The notes below the pieces were generated by a model, which did not search any database, was not told the DNA's origin, and saw nothing but the letters and a program-made list of their open reading frames with translations. Source: Pezicula radicicola (lineage: Eukaryota; Ascomycota; Leotiomycetes; Helotiales; Dermateaceae). From it: 64,000 bases of DNA. The position numbers and the translations under genes were made by a program. Position 1 is the first letter of the stretch; every line of letters starts with the position of its first letter. Where the stretch lies: NCBI GenBank assembly GCA_003008705.1, contig PDUO01000005.1:1553997-1617996 (forward strand). Reading direction: 5' to 3'. Positions 32,833 through 44,364 of this stretch are shown here, one piece after another.

Positions 32833-33854
32833 TTAATTACTATCTAACTCAGATATATGCCTTGGTATCTGGTGTGCAAATCTGTGTGCATCTTTGTATG
32901 GTAGTTCAGATATTCCGTTATGGGGCAACTCGGATGTATCGTAGGGCCCTCTCGTTCCCCCAAGCTCATGTGATCTCTCAGTTGGTGAATATAGCCGCGC
33001 AGATGTATATTTTGATTTCCTTCCACGGTACAAGATGATCGAGAGTAGAACGATTACTATCACCCCCAACGATATTCCAACACCCATTCCTGCAGCCGCT
33101 CCAGTTGATAGCCCATGTTTCGGAACTTGTGTAGCTGTTTGAGATGTTGCTGATGTCGTTGCACCTGTAGTGGCACTTGTAGTAGCACTTGTAGTGGCGC
33201 TTGTAGTGGTAGTCGGCAAATCGGAGCTCTGCCAATTTATCTGGATTAAAGGGGCGAGCAGAGTATAGGTGGTGATGACCGTTGATTCTGTCGTTAAAGG
33301 GAGTGTGTAGTATTGAGGACTAACTATCGACCCCGATTGACAGGATGCGATAGGAAACGTGGTAGAGGTTGCAATAGAGATGCAGGTTTGTGCTCCACCA
33401 TTTTTGCATGAATAGCCGCTATTATGTCAAGTTAGTTTTGAATTGTTAACATTAAAGAACCACTTCAGGGGAATCTGTACCTGGGACAACATCCTACAGC
33501 TGTCTCACCACTTAGCATACTATACTGCACAGGCCAATTGGAGACAACGCCTGCTGTAGCAGAGCAAGCAGATGTTGATCCACTGGGACATATTAGACCT
33601 GGTGAATAAAAGCCCCATCCCAAGAGTGGCGGTATAGGTGTTGTAACTGTGTTGCTGCCCCTCGGAGGCCAACATGCTGTATTGTCTTCAACACCAAAAG
33701 TAGTGGCCCCACTGACGCTGCTGCTGAAGCATCTTTGCGCTTGCCAGGCATTATCGCAGGTGTTGCAACTCCCTATTGGGGTTATACAAGTAGGTGCTGC
33801 TGTAAATGTGGCTGTTAACGGTCCGAGGATTGTGCGAGGTTGATTTGTGGACAT
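32833..33854 (-). CDS. Single-pass membrane protein with Cys-rich outer domain and Ser/Thr stalk
   Basis: The exons are 33854-33481 and 33418-32833 (319 residues). The N-terminal half has about ten cysteines (SCNTCDNAW, RCFSSS, ACWPPRGS, LICPSGSTSAC, VGCCPSGYSC, QTCIS). A Thr/Ser/Ala-repeat stalk (TTSATTSATTGATTSATS) leads to a single membrane helix AGMGVGISLGVIVIVLLSII and a basic then Ser/Pro-rich cytoplasmic tail with RHISELDSN at the end. This matches a common group of fungal surface proteins that look like wall sensors or receptors. I see no clear signal peptide after MSTNQPRTILG, which is usual for the group, so the topology is inferred from the stalk and basic stop-transfer side. Function unknown. 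Confidence 0.75.
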
Positions 33855-34756
33855 TGTGATAGACTGAAGTGTGGTAAGATATCTGGCGTTTATAGACAAG
33901 ATGTGAAGTTCATGTGGAGTAGGGATTAAAGACAAAACATGACCATTCCAGCGATTTCTCTGAACTCGGCAGCGTTATGTAGCTGAGTCCTGCTTACGCC
34001 CCCAAATGCAGTTGTACGGCGCGGTTATGGAATGCTAGATAGGGGCAGTTTGGGTCTTTTTCAGCCTTAACCAGTTACACTAGTAAACCAACCACTCCAC
34101 TCATAAAATCACATCAAACATGTCTGTAGATATTACGAAACGATCCTGCAATTTTACTCTGCGTTTATATCAAAGCGCATTGGCCAGTCTTTTGGCATTC
34201 AGAGGCTTGCAGTTGCTGGTAAACTAGGGGATGACAATAGAGCAATGGCTAGCCCTATGTTGTTGGCGGCTAAGTCTGAAGATCATACAGTATAATCCTA
34301 TTGGTCATACCCCTGTTTGCGTATACGGTAGCCCAAAGAAGGCTTACTTTCAAAGATCCTAGATATCCATTGGCGAGTAACATACCTCACATTAAAAAGT
34401 AAAAAAAACGGCCAATGGTTTTTGAAAAGAAGCGGAGTTTAACAGATATTCGATCCTAATACCTCCGTAGCCTTGCAGAAGTGTCGATGTTTTATTGTTA
34501 GAGCTGTATGTAGACCAGGGTCTATGTAGAGAGGCATAGTCTAGATTTAGAAAGGGAAAAAGAATAGTAGATAAGTTCTAACCTTCTCGATTCCTGTTGA
34601 AATTCGAATCTTCCACTGAGCTTCTTCAACGAACTAAAGTCAATTGATACATGGTAAGATCAGAATCTGATTTCGGAAAACTATCTGTGCGAAAGTGTTC
34701 AGATGCATCGCTTGATTTCACAAAATCCATCGCTAACTATTAACCCCTTCGGGTGA
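33855..34756. other. Intergenic
   Basis: No gene or repeat is recognised. The sequence is AT-leaning and holds the promoter of the single-pass membrane protein gene. Confidence 0.5.
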
Positions 34757-35277
34757 GTTAGTGCCCGTTTGGTTGCGCTATGCCCAGACGAAAAGGCCCA
34801 TTCGAAAGCCACAAATCAATTAGAGACATTTAAAAGTTTCGATTCCGTTAATTGCCTTAGTGTTTAGCTGCCTGTGAATAGAATAATTCAGAAAATATAG
34901 TTATACAACAGTTCATAAATCAGTTATATAAAACAAATTATATGTCAAAGCGGGTCTAAGCAAAGGGTCTAAGCAACAAGCCCTCTCTTACGACTGGGGC
35001 TCTTACTCCCTTCTTACCTTCTAGAATCTCTCTAGCTTTCGAAAATAGCTTTAAAATTAGTTTGAGTTGTGATTTATGAAAGGTACTAGATTTTAAATGT
35101 ACCTTCAAGGTATATTCATTGCTAGGTACATTTTTGGTGGCAGAGATCTAGTACTGTACAAATCAAATTTCATTATTCATATGGTACGCTGCTTTGACAC
35201 CAAACGCGAAACTATAAGCACTAGGCATTTCAGCCCATTGAAATGGTACAGAACTATGCAACCAAACGGGCCCTAAC
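34757..35277. mobile_element. MITE-like element, about 520 bp with 20-bp inverted ends
   Basis: The left end 34757-34776 reads GTTAGTGCCCGTTTGGTTGC, and the right end 35258-35277 is its reverse complement with one mismatch. There is no reading frame of note inside. The CCCGTTTGGTT core resembles ends seen in PIF/Harbinger-type (Tourist) MITEs. The outermost triplets are TTA on the left and TAA on the right, which is compatible with a TWA target but not an exact duplication. The right end stops 18 bp from the stop codon of the Zn2Cys6 gene. Confidence 0.65.
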
Positions 35278-35295
35278 TTCCTCAAGCCAAGTGTG

Positions 35296-37987
35296 CTACT
35301 CAAAACCAGGATCTTCAAGAGCCCAAAGCTGCGTGTCAAATGCGGACAAGTCGGCAGCGGCAAACAATTCTCCTAGACCCGAATCATTCTCAAGCGAGCT
35401 CCCTTGACGTGTACCATGCAAAAAGTCTCCAAAGAAATCGTCGAGAAGGGTCTCGTTTTCATTCGAGATCCTCGTGGTCTCAATGTTGGGTGCGTCATTA
35501 GCTATTTGATTTGGCCTATTCGAAACACCATGTGGCTGTGGTGATATTCCATTGTGTAGCCTCGTCTTCTCAGTACCTTTCTTTTTCACCTGGCAGTCTT
35601 CATGAGACACAACTCGACTAGATGCGAACGAGTCATATTTTTGGTGTGATGTATTAGGCTGCGTATGCTTTGATTTCTTGGTAGGTCTAAATGATCCATG
35701 TGAGAAGTCTCGAGTCGTTTGAGGTCCTTCAACGCGCTTCTTAGGGTTATGGGAGCGTAATGGCGTGTTGTTTGCGGACCGGTTCTCGCAGGAGCATTTT
35801 TTGTAATATCCGCGTTGTACGAGGACTGTGAATTCAAGGTACTCTTCGACAATGCCCCTGCACTTCTTTGCACCTTCCCATGAGTCCTCCAGAAATGTGA
35901 GAGTCTGCAAAGCCAGCTGCACATCAAGAACGGTATTGCTTATATAGTTCGGATCTTCTGAAGTTCGAATACATTGTAACAAGATGATCGCGCAAACGAA
36001 GATATTCTGGCCATGTAAAACACGATAATGGCCCTTATTTACGTTCTTCAGGAAATCGAAAGATCCACGGATACAGTCGGTAGCTACCTTTGCACACCTT
36101 GTTTGCGCTTGGGAGCTCTCGGGTGGTGATTGGCGATGTGGGTGTGGCATAAATACTCGATAGAGTGCGATGACTGCAGAGTAGTAAGATGATAAGAAAA
36201 TATGCTTTTCTGAAAGAAGTCTGCCATGTGTCGCGTTTTTGACAACCTGCGGTACACGCTCCTTCGCCCACGTCTGTAACGACGAGTTTAGTTCTCGGAT
36301 TTTAGCTCGAATTTCTTCGTGCTTTGCTGATTCTCGCCATCCGGAAGCATTTTTAACTGAGTTGACGGTTTTAATAATAAAGCCAAGAATTTTGTACAGG
36401 TGGATAAGCGTCACAAATGCTGAAGGTTCCTCTGGGAATTCGACGTCGCAATCAGTGTTGTCAATGGCAAGCGGCCGTCCTAGTGCTGTGCAGAGCTGTC
36501 TTTCGAGAACGTAGAGACACCACCAAATGTAACGACGTTCACTTTGTTCCCTCAATGGAAGGTGCAGCCGTGTAGGGGATCTCTGTATTTATGTTAGCTG
36601 TGTCAATGTGACAAAAGATGGGTTGAACTACGTGAAGGCCAATATCTTGTCCAAGCCTTATTGCTCTACCATTCATGACCCATGCTTCTGCTTGGCTTCC
36701 AGTCTCGGCTAAATACATGCTGAGCAGGCCGAACGCAATAATATTGTCTTTCGGTTGACTTCCCTTTTCTCTCGTTGCTGGATAGTTTGAATAATGGCTT
36801 GCCAACTTGTAGAAATAGGGACCGAGTGATTTCTCCGAGTACTTTCCGTCCAAGTCTTCAAAAGTGGCATGGCCTTGAGGGACTAGTGGTGTAGCAGCGG
36901 CCAACGCCGAGAAGAAGATAGCTGCGTATCCATGATCTATGCTGCTACCACTAACAAAGCGGTCGTAAATAGCCCATAAAGCAGTTTCTGAAATTATGGG
37001 AAATATGGGAAAGAGTTCCTTATTGTAAATCTCAAATAAGACCTGTACTAACTTGCGAGGAGGTAGAGCATACTGAGGGGCAGTTTGCACTATTAACGAG
37101 GTCGTTTCTTCGTGGTCTGGTGTAGCTTGGCTGGTTAAAAATGTTTCCCCTGTCTCATATCCTTTTCTTTTCAGACCTGTATTGATACGCCGTCGTAGTC
37201 CAACGCATCTGTCGACAATATATGCTGTTGAGCCAAGACCAACATATCTACTCAGCATCAGTTACCATCGGCAAATACAGAAAAAGTAAAGCGAAACGCT
37301 CTGACCTGAATAGTCCATTCACATCTGTGACAAGCTCACCGAATTCGTCTGAGTAACAACAATGGTGCAACCCTGGTTCTTCATTTGAAGCGTACCGATC
37401 GTCTTCTTCGACCAAGTATTCTTCATTTGTGTTTCCTACTTGCTCATGTTCAAGACTATAATACGCTCCTGCTTCAAGAGCATTCCGTTGGGGGTTAGAT
37501 AGAACTGGGGATATTGCTTGTTCATTTGTGTCGCTAGCTCGTACGGTCTGTATCTCTACCTGAGTGGGCCCTTTCTCACCAGCTTGATGAACGACTGATT
37601 TGTTACTATTAAGCTGATCCAATATTTGCTGAAGAAGGCGTTCCATGGATACCACACGACTTTCAAATGCATTTCCCATGGAAGTGACACGCTTCTCAAG
37701 TCTTTCGGCATTGCTTTCTAGGAGTAAGCAAAACTTCCAAGTGACTGGCCAAAAGATAACCGATTGTTAGGAAGCATTGAAATAACATACTCTTGGCCTA
37801 TGAGCCTGACACTGGTACCAGTTCCTGGGTACACGCAGATGGTACCGCAAGAAGCGCATCTATAGCATGGCTCTTCACCATTACATTTTATCTTCTTTTT
37901 CCGGCATAAGTCACATGCCCGGCGAACTCGTTGTCGATCCTGTGATGGATGATTGGATATCGACTTTGCCACGGCTTGAGTATCCAT
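35296..37987 (-). CDS. Zn2Cys6 fungal transcription factor
   Basis: The exons are 37987-37791, 37713-37306, 37247-36632 and 36582-35296 (835 residues). The first intron end is my choice of an AAAG acceptor because it keeps the frame; the nearby TAG acceptor does not. The N-terminal binuclear cluster is ACDLCRKKKIKC followed by CYRCASCGTIC, preceded by basic residues RQRVRR. A heptad-like segment (ERLEKRVTSM...MERLLQQILDQL) suits dimerisation. The fungal-specific regulatory domain spans roughly residues 250-550, with LFPIFPIISE, AEAWVMNGRAIRLGQDIGLH and RRYIWWCLYVLERQLCTALG. The tail is acidic (LLDDFFGDFL, LGELFAAADLSAFD). Such proteins bind CGG triplets in nuclear DNA. Divergent transcription from the 2OG oxygenase gene suggests it regulates that gene. 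Confidence 0.9.
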
Positions 37988-38473
37988 ATCGGCACTACCG
38001 ATTCATGTATGGTTGACATTCGATAGCCTCGCAGAAGAGTTTGTAACAATCAGTGACACAGAATTTGACCTATTTCTTCACTATCCACACTTATGGCCCT
38101 GGGTATTCGGGAATCTAACCGGTATCCCGAGATAAGCCAGACCTAGTGCTTGGGTCGCTTAGCGGATTCTCGTCGCGGGGAACTCGACTCGCGAATCGTG
38201 TTCCGCTGTACATGTGAGAGTGGGATTGTGTATGATCTCCTATCTAGTCCGCAGTTTTAGCTTAACACGCTGCGCGGAGAGATTCTCAATGTACAGGGGC
38301 ATAATCCGATGTATTCCTTGGCGGATAGAATATTGTCTACCTAGAATTTGAAGACTATTAGCTGATCTTACTATCCAATCTTCAGTATTTAAAGGTGTAA
38401 ATTGTGCCTAATTTCTCTATTCATAATTCTCAACAAATCTAGCAGAACTTTGTGGAATCTAATCAACATCAAA
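37988..38473. promoter_or_regulatory. Shared divergent promoter, with a CGG-N8-CCG candidate site
   Basis: This 486-bp region separates the start codons of the Zn2Cys6 gene and the 2OG oxygenase gene. At 38108-38121 there is an inverted CGG/CCG pair with 8-bp spacing, the kind of site bound by Zn2Cys6 dimers. A TATTTAAAG near 38385 may serve the oxygenase. Binding is inference only. Confidence 0.4.
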
Positions 38474-39666
38474 ATGGCCGATCGAGTTGTGCCAGCTATC
38501 TCCCTCAAAGGTCTTACGTTTTGCTATATTCATTGTGTTTGCATAAGCTAATAGCAATCGACAGACTTCGAAAACAGAAAGGAGCAAATTACTCAGCAGC
38601 TCGTTGACGCAGCTGAGACTGCTGGCTTCTTAACCTTAGTTGACCATGGGATTTCTATTGAGGAGATCGAGGCACAATTTGCCATCTCCAAGGCCTTCTT
38701 TGATCTTCCTCCGGAAGTGAAAGGCAAGACCCCTTACCATATTGAAAATAATAATGGATGGGAGTACAAGGTGACTATTCCTTTAATCACACAGCTTGTT
38801 CGGCACAAAGTCTTACATCTGCAGGCTCAAACTCGTCCTCTCACTGGTGTTGATCAAAAGGAGTCTCTTTGGCTCCAGCCAAATTCGGAATGGCCAAGCG
38901 ATGGAGACGTTCCCAATTTCCGGACCACCACTAAGACTTTCATGTCCAAGTGCGCAAAGATTTCTGAACAACTCTGTATGTTGATCGCTACAATGTCATA
39001 GAATTAAAACATTGGAGATGGAACTAAGATTGTTTTTAACGTAGTATACTGCTTTGGTGTAGCTCTTGGCTTCCCAGAAGATTATTTCAAGACAGCTATG
39101 GATGTTGCGAAACCTGACTGCATTACACAACTTCGATTTCTTCACTACCCCCCTGCTTCAGAAAGTGAAGTTGGAACTTGGAGGGCTGGAACACATACGG
39201 ACATTGGTTGCCTCACTTTGTTATTTCAGAGAAACGGAGAGGATGGGTTAGAGATCTGCCCCGGCAGAGAAACCCATACCAGTAATGCTATTGGAGATTC
39301 TTTCTTTCCTCTTCCCGCCAAAACTGGACCTATCGTAGTCAATATTGGTGATATGCTAAGTAAGTTGTTATTCGACGCGTGCCGCAATTCTTGCTAACTG
39401 TTATTCCTCTCCAGTGGCCTGGTCGGATGATCGCCTCAAGGCAAACTTTCATAGAGTGCGCGCTAAGGATATCGGCAAATCTTCTACCTCCCGTTATTCG
39501 ATTGCCTACTTCAATCAGGGCAGAGAAGACTTCGTCTTTCAAGGACCTAAGAAGAAGTAGTAGGTATTCTACTCATATCAACGAACTTTGTAAACTAAAT
39601 TTTACTAGTCCTCCCATGACTTGCGGCGAGTACTTCCACAAGTACGTTCAGGTACAATTTGGGTAA
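38474..39666 (+). CDS. 2-oxoglutarate/Fe(II)-dependent oxygenase, isopenicillin N synthase-like
   Basis: The exons are 38474-38510, 38565-38770, 38825-38975, 39045-39359, 39415-39559 and 39609-39666 (303 residues, in phase). The N-terminal DIOX_N segment includes DAAETAGFLTLVDHGI and AFFDLPPEVKGK. The iron site is HTD (THTDIGCLTLLFQ) with the distal histidine in KANFHRVRA, and the 2-oxoglutarate-binding Arg-x-Ser in SSTSRYSIAYF. Partner phrases QLRFLHYPP and VVNIGDML are typical of the family. Reactions include hydroxylation, desaturation and ring closure of small molecules. The last intron is needed to reach the conserved PPMTCGEYFHKYV end; without it a TAG stops the protein 18 residues early. 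It is transcribed away from the Zn2Cys6 gene and toward the FAD monooxygenase gene. Confidence 0.9.
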
Positions 39667-40448
39667 GAAGATGTTACAGCTTCTGAGTTTACTGGTAGTT
39701 CGTCTAACCCATATTTATACAGAGACTCCCAAAACAAGAAGGATTCCAAGATGCACCCACAGCAGCCTGCCTTTGTTTCTGTGGAAACATAAGTTTTTCA
39801 AAAGGGTGGAACCGGGTGTCTTCGTTTATAGTAGCTATATTCTCCGGACGATGTGTATTTTGGGAGCGAGTCAAGAGACAGAAGACAATTCGAGCAATAT
39901 ATGACCATATTTCTATATGATCAGTTACCACAGATAAACGAGATATAGGGACTATGAATTCATATGGGTTAATTTAAGTGAGACTGTGTAGTGAATGGAG
40001 GTTTACAAAATGTCAAGGTCATGCTTTTCACTGGAAAGACCTGGCTCAAAATCGAAGAACCTTTCTATAACCACAACCGCTTGTGCTTGAGACCCACGTG
40101 TTGAAGATGCATATATACTATAATGCGACTTGTTCCTAATTTCCCACTCGAAATCCTAGTCAAATACGGATTTTTTAAGTTATTACGGCAATTCCCTACC
40201 ACGAACCGACCATCGTAAGCGAGCTATGGTTGATGGAATCACTGCACGAGTGAATTACAGACATCAAGTAAACACCCAACTCGAGTGAGTCGGCCAAATC
40301 TATCTGTAATAGTTGTAATGCCATATCAATCATTATACAGATCGCCGCAGTATACAAACTTATGTTATATGCTGGTGGTTTCTACATACTGATGCCGACC
40401 CTGAAAATTTTTCTCAGTCATTAAAGGGACGTATATCTCTACCAGATA
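39667..40448. other. Intergenic between convergent oxygenase genes
   Basis: No gene is seen. One AACTCGAGTGAGTCGG variant of the dispersed motif occurs near 40278. Confidence 0.5.
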
Positions 40449-41761
40449 TCAATGGACTGTCATCTTGTAAAGCTTTGAAGTCATGGGCGCCACGCATGCT
40501 TTCCTACTAAGTAACACGCCATGTTGACTACGCTGTCTGAGATCCTTCTCGTATTCTAGAATTGCTTGAGTTTGAGACATTTCCCCTTGACTCATAGCAA
40601 TTATCTTCTCAGCTAGACGTGCAGCATCAGTAATGCCATAGTTTGCCGCTTCTCCCCGGTCTATATAATCACCAGTGTCAGCCATGTCACAAGGGATTTC
40701 ATAGGCCACTATTTGAAAGAGGTTTATCTTACACATAGTCATTGCATGTGCTGCATCCCCGGCCAAGGTTATACGACCATCAAAATTTGGCCATTCAAGG
40801 CAAGGCCAATCCTGTAGCTTGATCTCTATTGCTTCGCTGCCTTCCGGGATTTCATTGACCATAGTACTAATTGGCGCAGCCATAGTCGAACAAAGCTCTC
40901 TCATTTTCTGAAGTCTGTCCGCGGAGGTCGTTGGTATATTGATCTCCCCATCTTGAGGCTTCCATGAGATACAACACTGTGCTTGGAAATATGGATTTGA
41001 TGAACCAACACTGCCATTTGTCTCAGGGGTAGAAACGGTAGAGTAAAACATGTATACTCCAGAATCTGGATGAGATCCTTGAAACGCTAGGGGATCAATT
41101 TTCTGAATAGGTACGGCTTGAGCAGGCGACAGAGGCACAATCACGCCAAGAAATCGAAAAGGGAGCTGTTGAAGTCCTCCTGTCTGCGGACAGAGAAATC
41201 TCCTCGTTGATGAATTGGACCCATCACAACCAACGACAAGCTTGGTCTTAAAGTTAAACCCGTCTTGCAAAGTTACTTTGGCACCTACTTTGTCGTCATC
41301 GAAATTGATACTGCTTATTTTGGAAGCCCAACGGACTTTCACATCTTTTGCGAGCAGTTTTCTGAGACCTTCACGGCGAACTCGTAGCCTTTCGGGATAT
41401 GCAGGGACAAGGTATCTCCTTTCTAAAGTTTCTAGGTTTAGATACTTGTAATGGTCAGGATCCTTTTTGGACATTTCCATGTCCACTGTGATAGAGTCAA
41501 GGTCATCGAAGATTTCTCGAGGGATGCACTGCTTGAGATCAGGCGTTGCCCATTGGAGGGTAATGCCCCAACCATTTCCCCTTTCATCGAGACTACCATC
41601 GCGCTCCAAAACCTGATATGAAACACCATTCTGCATTGTGTTAGAACCTCAAAAAAACTATACATGTGTCCAATCTAACTTGCCTGATGTAACGCATGAG
41701 CCAAAGTTAGGCCAACAACACCTGCACCAATTATAACTACATCAACTTCTTCTGTAGTCAT
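40449..41761 (-). CDS. FAD-dependent monooxygenase, salicylate-hydroxylase-like
   Basis: The exons are 41761-41684, 41630-40733 and 40660-40449 (395 residues). Motifs are the Rossmann GxGxxG (VVIIGAGVVGLTLAHAL), the acidic end of the fold (VLERDGSLDERGNGWG), the middle DG motif (LVVGCDGSNSSTRR) and the FAD-ribityl motif GDAAHAMTMYRGEAAN. Class A flavin monooxygenases of this type hydroxylate aromatic or related small molecules with NAD(P)H and oxygen. The first intron needs a GC donor (CAG followed by GCAAGT) to give LHQNGVSYQVLERD. The second intron (72 nt) has no stop, and only its removal restores GDAAHAMTMYRGEAAN. The C-terminus is short, with no membrane tail. It is likely part of a small cluster with the 2OG oxygenase and the Zn2Cys6 regulator. 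Confidence 0.9.
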
Positions 41762-43069
41762 TGTGAACAACACACTTAATTTGACTAGCTCACGTATCGT
41801 AGATACTTCGCGGTTCGGCAAGGGATTTATGAAATTGGGCGATTCATGAACTCGTAGGCACACCTGACTTACAGTGCGGCTGTTTTCTCTCCTAGGTACG
41901 ATGCAGTGCCAGTCGCAGATAATTAGTACTTTGTACGTTTAACTAGGTAGATTTCACATGGGTGTTTCTCGCTTAATACTATTATGATTAGGTAGGAAAG
42001 TTGGTTGAATCAGTACTATCCCACAGCCACAGTCTACCACTTTTCATATTGCCTATGATACTGGATATACAGGATATAGGCAGTGCTAGAGTGAACTCGT
42101 CTTTGACCTAGCTACCATAGGTAGGTTATATCAAGTAGAAGACGAGTAATCACTTTTGAATTACTTAAATCAAATATTTTAGAGTCCCTATGATTGTCAT
42201 AGGACGTTAATTCAAGGTTTCTTGAAATGCTACAAAACAGCTAGATTGAACACTCTCAGACATCTTGCTCTGCCCGTTCTGTTGCCCATGGAAAACAGTC
42301 AATGTACATAGAGAAGTTAATTTTTCCAAGTTCTAGATTGTAGATGTTGTTTATTGTCGATGAGTAGAAACTCACTTCGGCAAAGAAGCTCTCGCTCTCC
42401 TTTGGGTAGCACGTGATTTGGATATGATAAGCGAGCGTAGCCCCTGAACGTTCTTGGGGCGAAGCGTGGGGGTCAACCTCTGGTCCAAGAGCCTGCTGTT
42501 TGGTGAAGTCAGTGTTCTAAAAGTCGAACATGAAATGCATCTAAATCATGTTTTGAATCAGCAGTTGGAACCTATTGCTAATCATTACTACAAAGCATAA
42601 GTCGTTCGACGCTCGAGTTTACAAATCAGATGTGCATAATTTGCCTTCCAACCTTAGCTTTGGGTTCTTACTCGTAATTGTTCGATTCTGAGCTGTCACA
42701 TCCAATTTTCTTAGTATTTCAGCTAATAGTAGCATCTGCCCATCAAAAATCTTCTGAGTTCTTCTGCTCCAAACTGCGGCTTCTAACGAAACCGGGAAAT
42801 ATCGGGGTTTGAATATCCACCCCCAAGCGTTTCTACTGGATCACCTGATGCAAGAAACATGCCACTTTCTGAACCCACTAGCTTACTTCAGCATGATTCG
42901 TTAACACATGCAGCTTTGATTGAAACGGATATATACGTTGGTGTCTGATTTTTTTTTTCTTGCTGTTATCTCATCACACAAACAACTACACCATTACAAG
43001 CCACATCGAAAATCATCCAAACAACTTCATTCATCTACCGTACATACATCAGTTACTACATTCTCCATC
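41762..43069. other. Intergenic, containing an orphan exon
   Basis: Apart from the exon-like segment at 42376-42516 no gene is supported. TATA-like ATATATACG at about 42930 may belong to the gene starting at 43070. Confidence 0.5.
42376..42516 (-). pseudogene. Orphan exon of a small unknown protein
   Basis: A 47-codon open stretch is bounded by an acceptor (CTTTTAG) and a donor (GTGAGT). It reads ALGPEVDPHASPQERSGATL then AYHIQITCYPKESESFFAE, a composition that looks strongly protein-like. The start AYHIQI...ESFFAE resembles the first strand and helix of dimeric alpha/beta-barrel (ABM-type) monooxygenases, but I cannot place it firmly. I found no matching start exon upstream, and the downstream frames are not convincing, so it may be a gene remnant. 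Confidence 0.35.
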
Positions 43070-44364
43070 ATGACGTCAGTCTCATTGCAAACCTTAGCTA
43101 ATGAGATCGATCTCCTCTTTGCGGACTACACCAATATCGAAGATGCATTCTTTTGCCTCTCCGCAGTATCGGGCTACAAAAATGTTCACGATGCCCCACA
43201 ATCCGTCCAGGATGCCGAGTCCGACATCACATATCTACAAAGCACACTCAATATCATCGAAAAGTTATTTAGCGCTGAAAAACACACATTTAACTTGCCG
43301 AATCCGAAAGAGTATGTTTCAAATGCAAGAAAACAGAAAGATAAGGGACTAATTCAGTTTAAAATAGTATTTTGAGTCTTCACGCCATTACTATTCCACT
43401 AGAAACAAATCTTAATGATCTTCACACCACACTCCAAACATGGCCAAACCCACCAACAGTCCAAGCGACTGAACTCTTCGATACGATGCACAGCCGTGCA
43501 GTGAGAGATCTTGGAAAGCGTATTCGAGAGTCCCAACTGAAATTTGCGGTCTGGTTAAGTGAAAGTTCAACATTACCTTCCTCGCTAGATGCTGGTCTTG
43601 AGGCTGTTTCTGAGACCACTCCGAATGAGCATGTAGAGTATGTGGAACTCGAGAATGCGAATGAGACGACGTGGATGAAGCTGAATGAGCTGCTGAAAAC
43701 GATGCCAGCTACCCTTCGTCTCAGTCATCTTGTGAAGAAATTAGAGGAATTGATCCTTGTTACATCGAAATCACAGCTTCCAAGGTTGGTGGGCTTCAAT
43801 GACGATGTTAAGCAAATTCAGGACGTTGTAAAAATGTTGGATCAGAGATTACTGGTCGAAAATCATTTTGCCACAGCAGTCAGAGATGAAATGTGAGCTC
43901 CTTCCTTTCTGTTCCTGCTCTCAATTCAAATTTTGAGTGGAACTTTTAAAATTGAAAATTAGCTGACTGAATTCGTCTCAATTAGACACAGAATAGTAGA
44001 CATCGAGATAAAACTTCTCCTACACGAGCTCAAAGTCCTTCCGTCACATTCCCAGAGAAACAGCCCAGTTGAGCCGCCAGAGTCAAATGAACACCCGTAT
44101 GAAGAATCACCCATTCATCATTTTCTGAAAGATCATCAAGTAATTTTCGGCATGATCTTGGTATTTTTGGCAGGTGTTAGAGAGACGCAAGGGAAAGAAG
44201 AGCATGGGGAGAAGGTAGTGGTTAGAGATGAGGGAAATGAAGAGGTGGAAATTCTCAGAGATGAGATGTACGAGAATGCTGTTGCTGCTATCTTGGAAAG
44301 AATTGCTGTGCATTCTGGAGCGGCTAATAGTTGGTTCGAAGTGCAAAGGCGTGTTGGAAAGTAG
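43070..44364 (+). CDS. Unknown helical fungal protein
   Basis: The exons are 43070-43311, 43368-43892 and 43986-44364, giving 381 residues in phase with strong donor sites (GTATGT, GTGAGC). I do not recognise a domain. The predicted protein is rich in amphipathic helices, with segments such as LANEIDLLFADYTNIEDAFF, NLNDLHTTLQTWPNPP, MKLNELLKTMPATLRLSHLV and MLDQRLLVENHF. It ends in an acidic, charged helix (GNEEVEILRDEM). A short hydrophobic stretch VIFGMILVFLAGV near residue 295 could be a membrane anchor or a buried helix. The start at 43070 follows a C/A-rich leader. An in-frame Met 50 codons upstream (42920) is possible but would translate leader-like sequence. Confidence 0.7.

Noticed and set aside
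43372..43896. Reading the 43368-43892 exon as its own gene from a TTG
   Set aside because: There is no ATG, and GTATGT/TAG splice sites join it in phase to the upstream exon.
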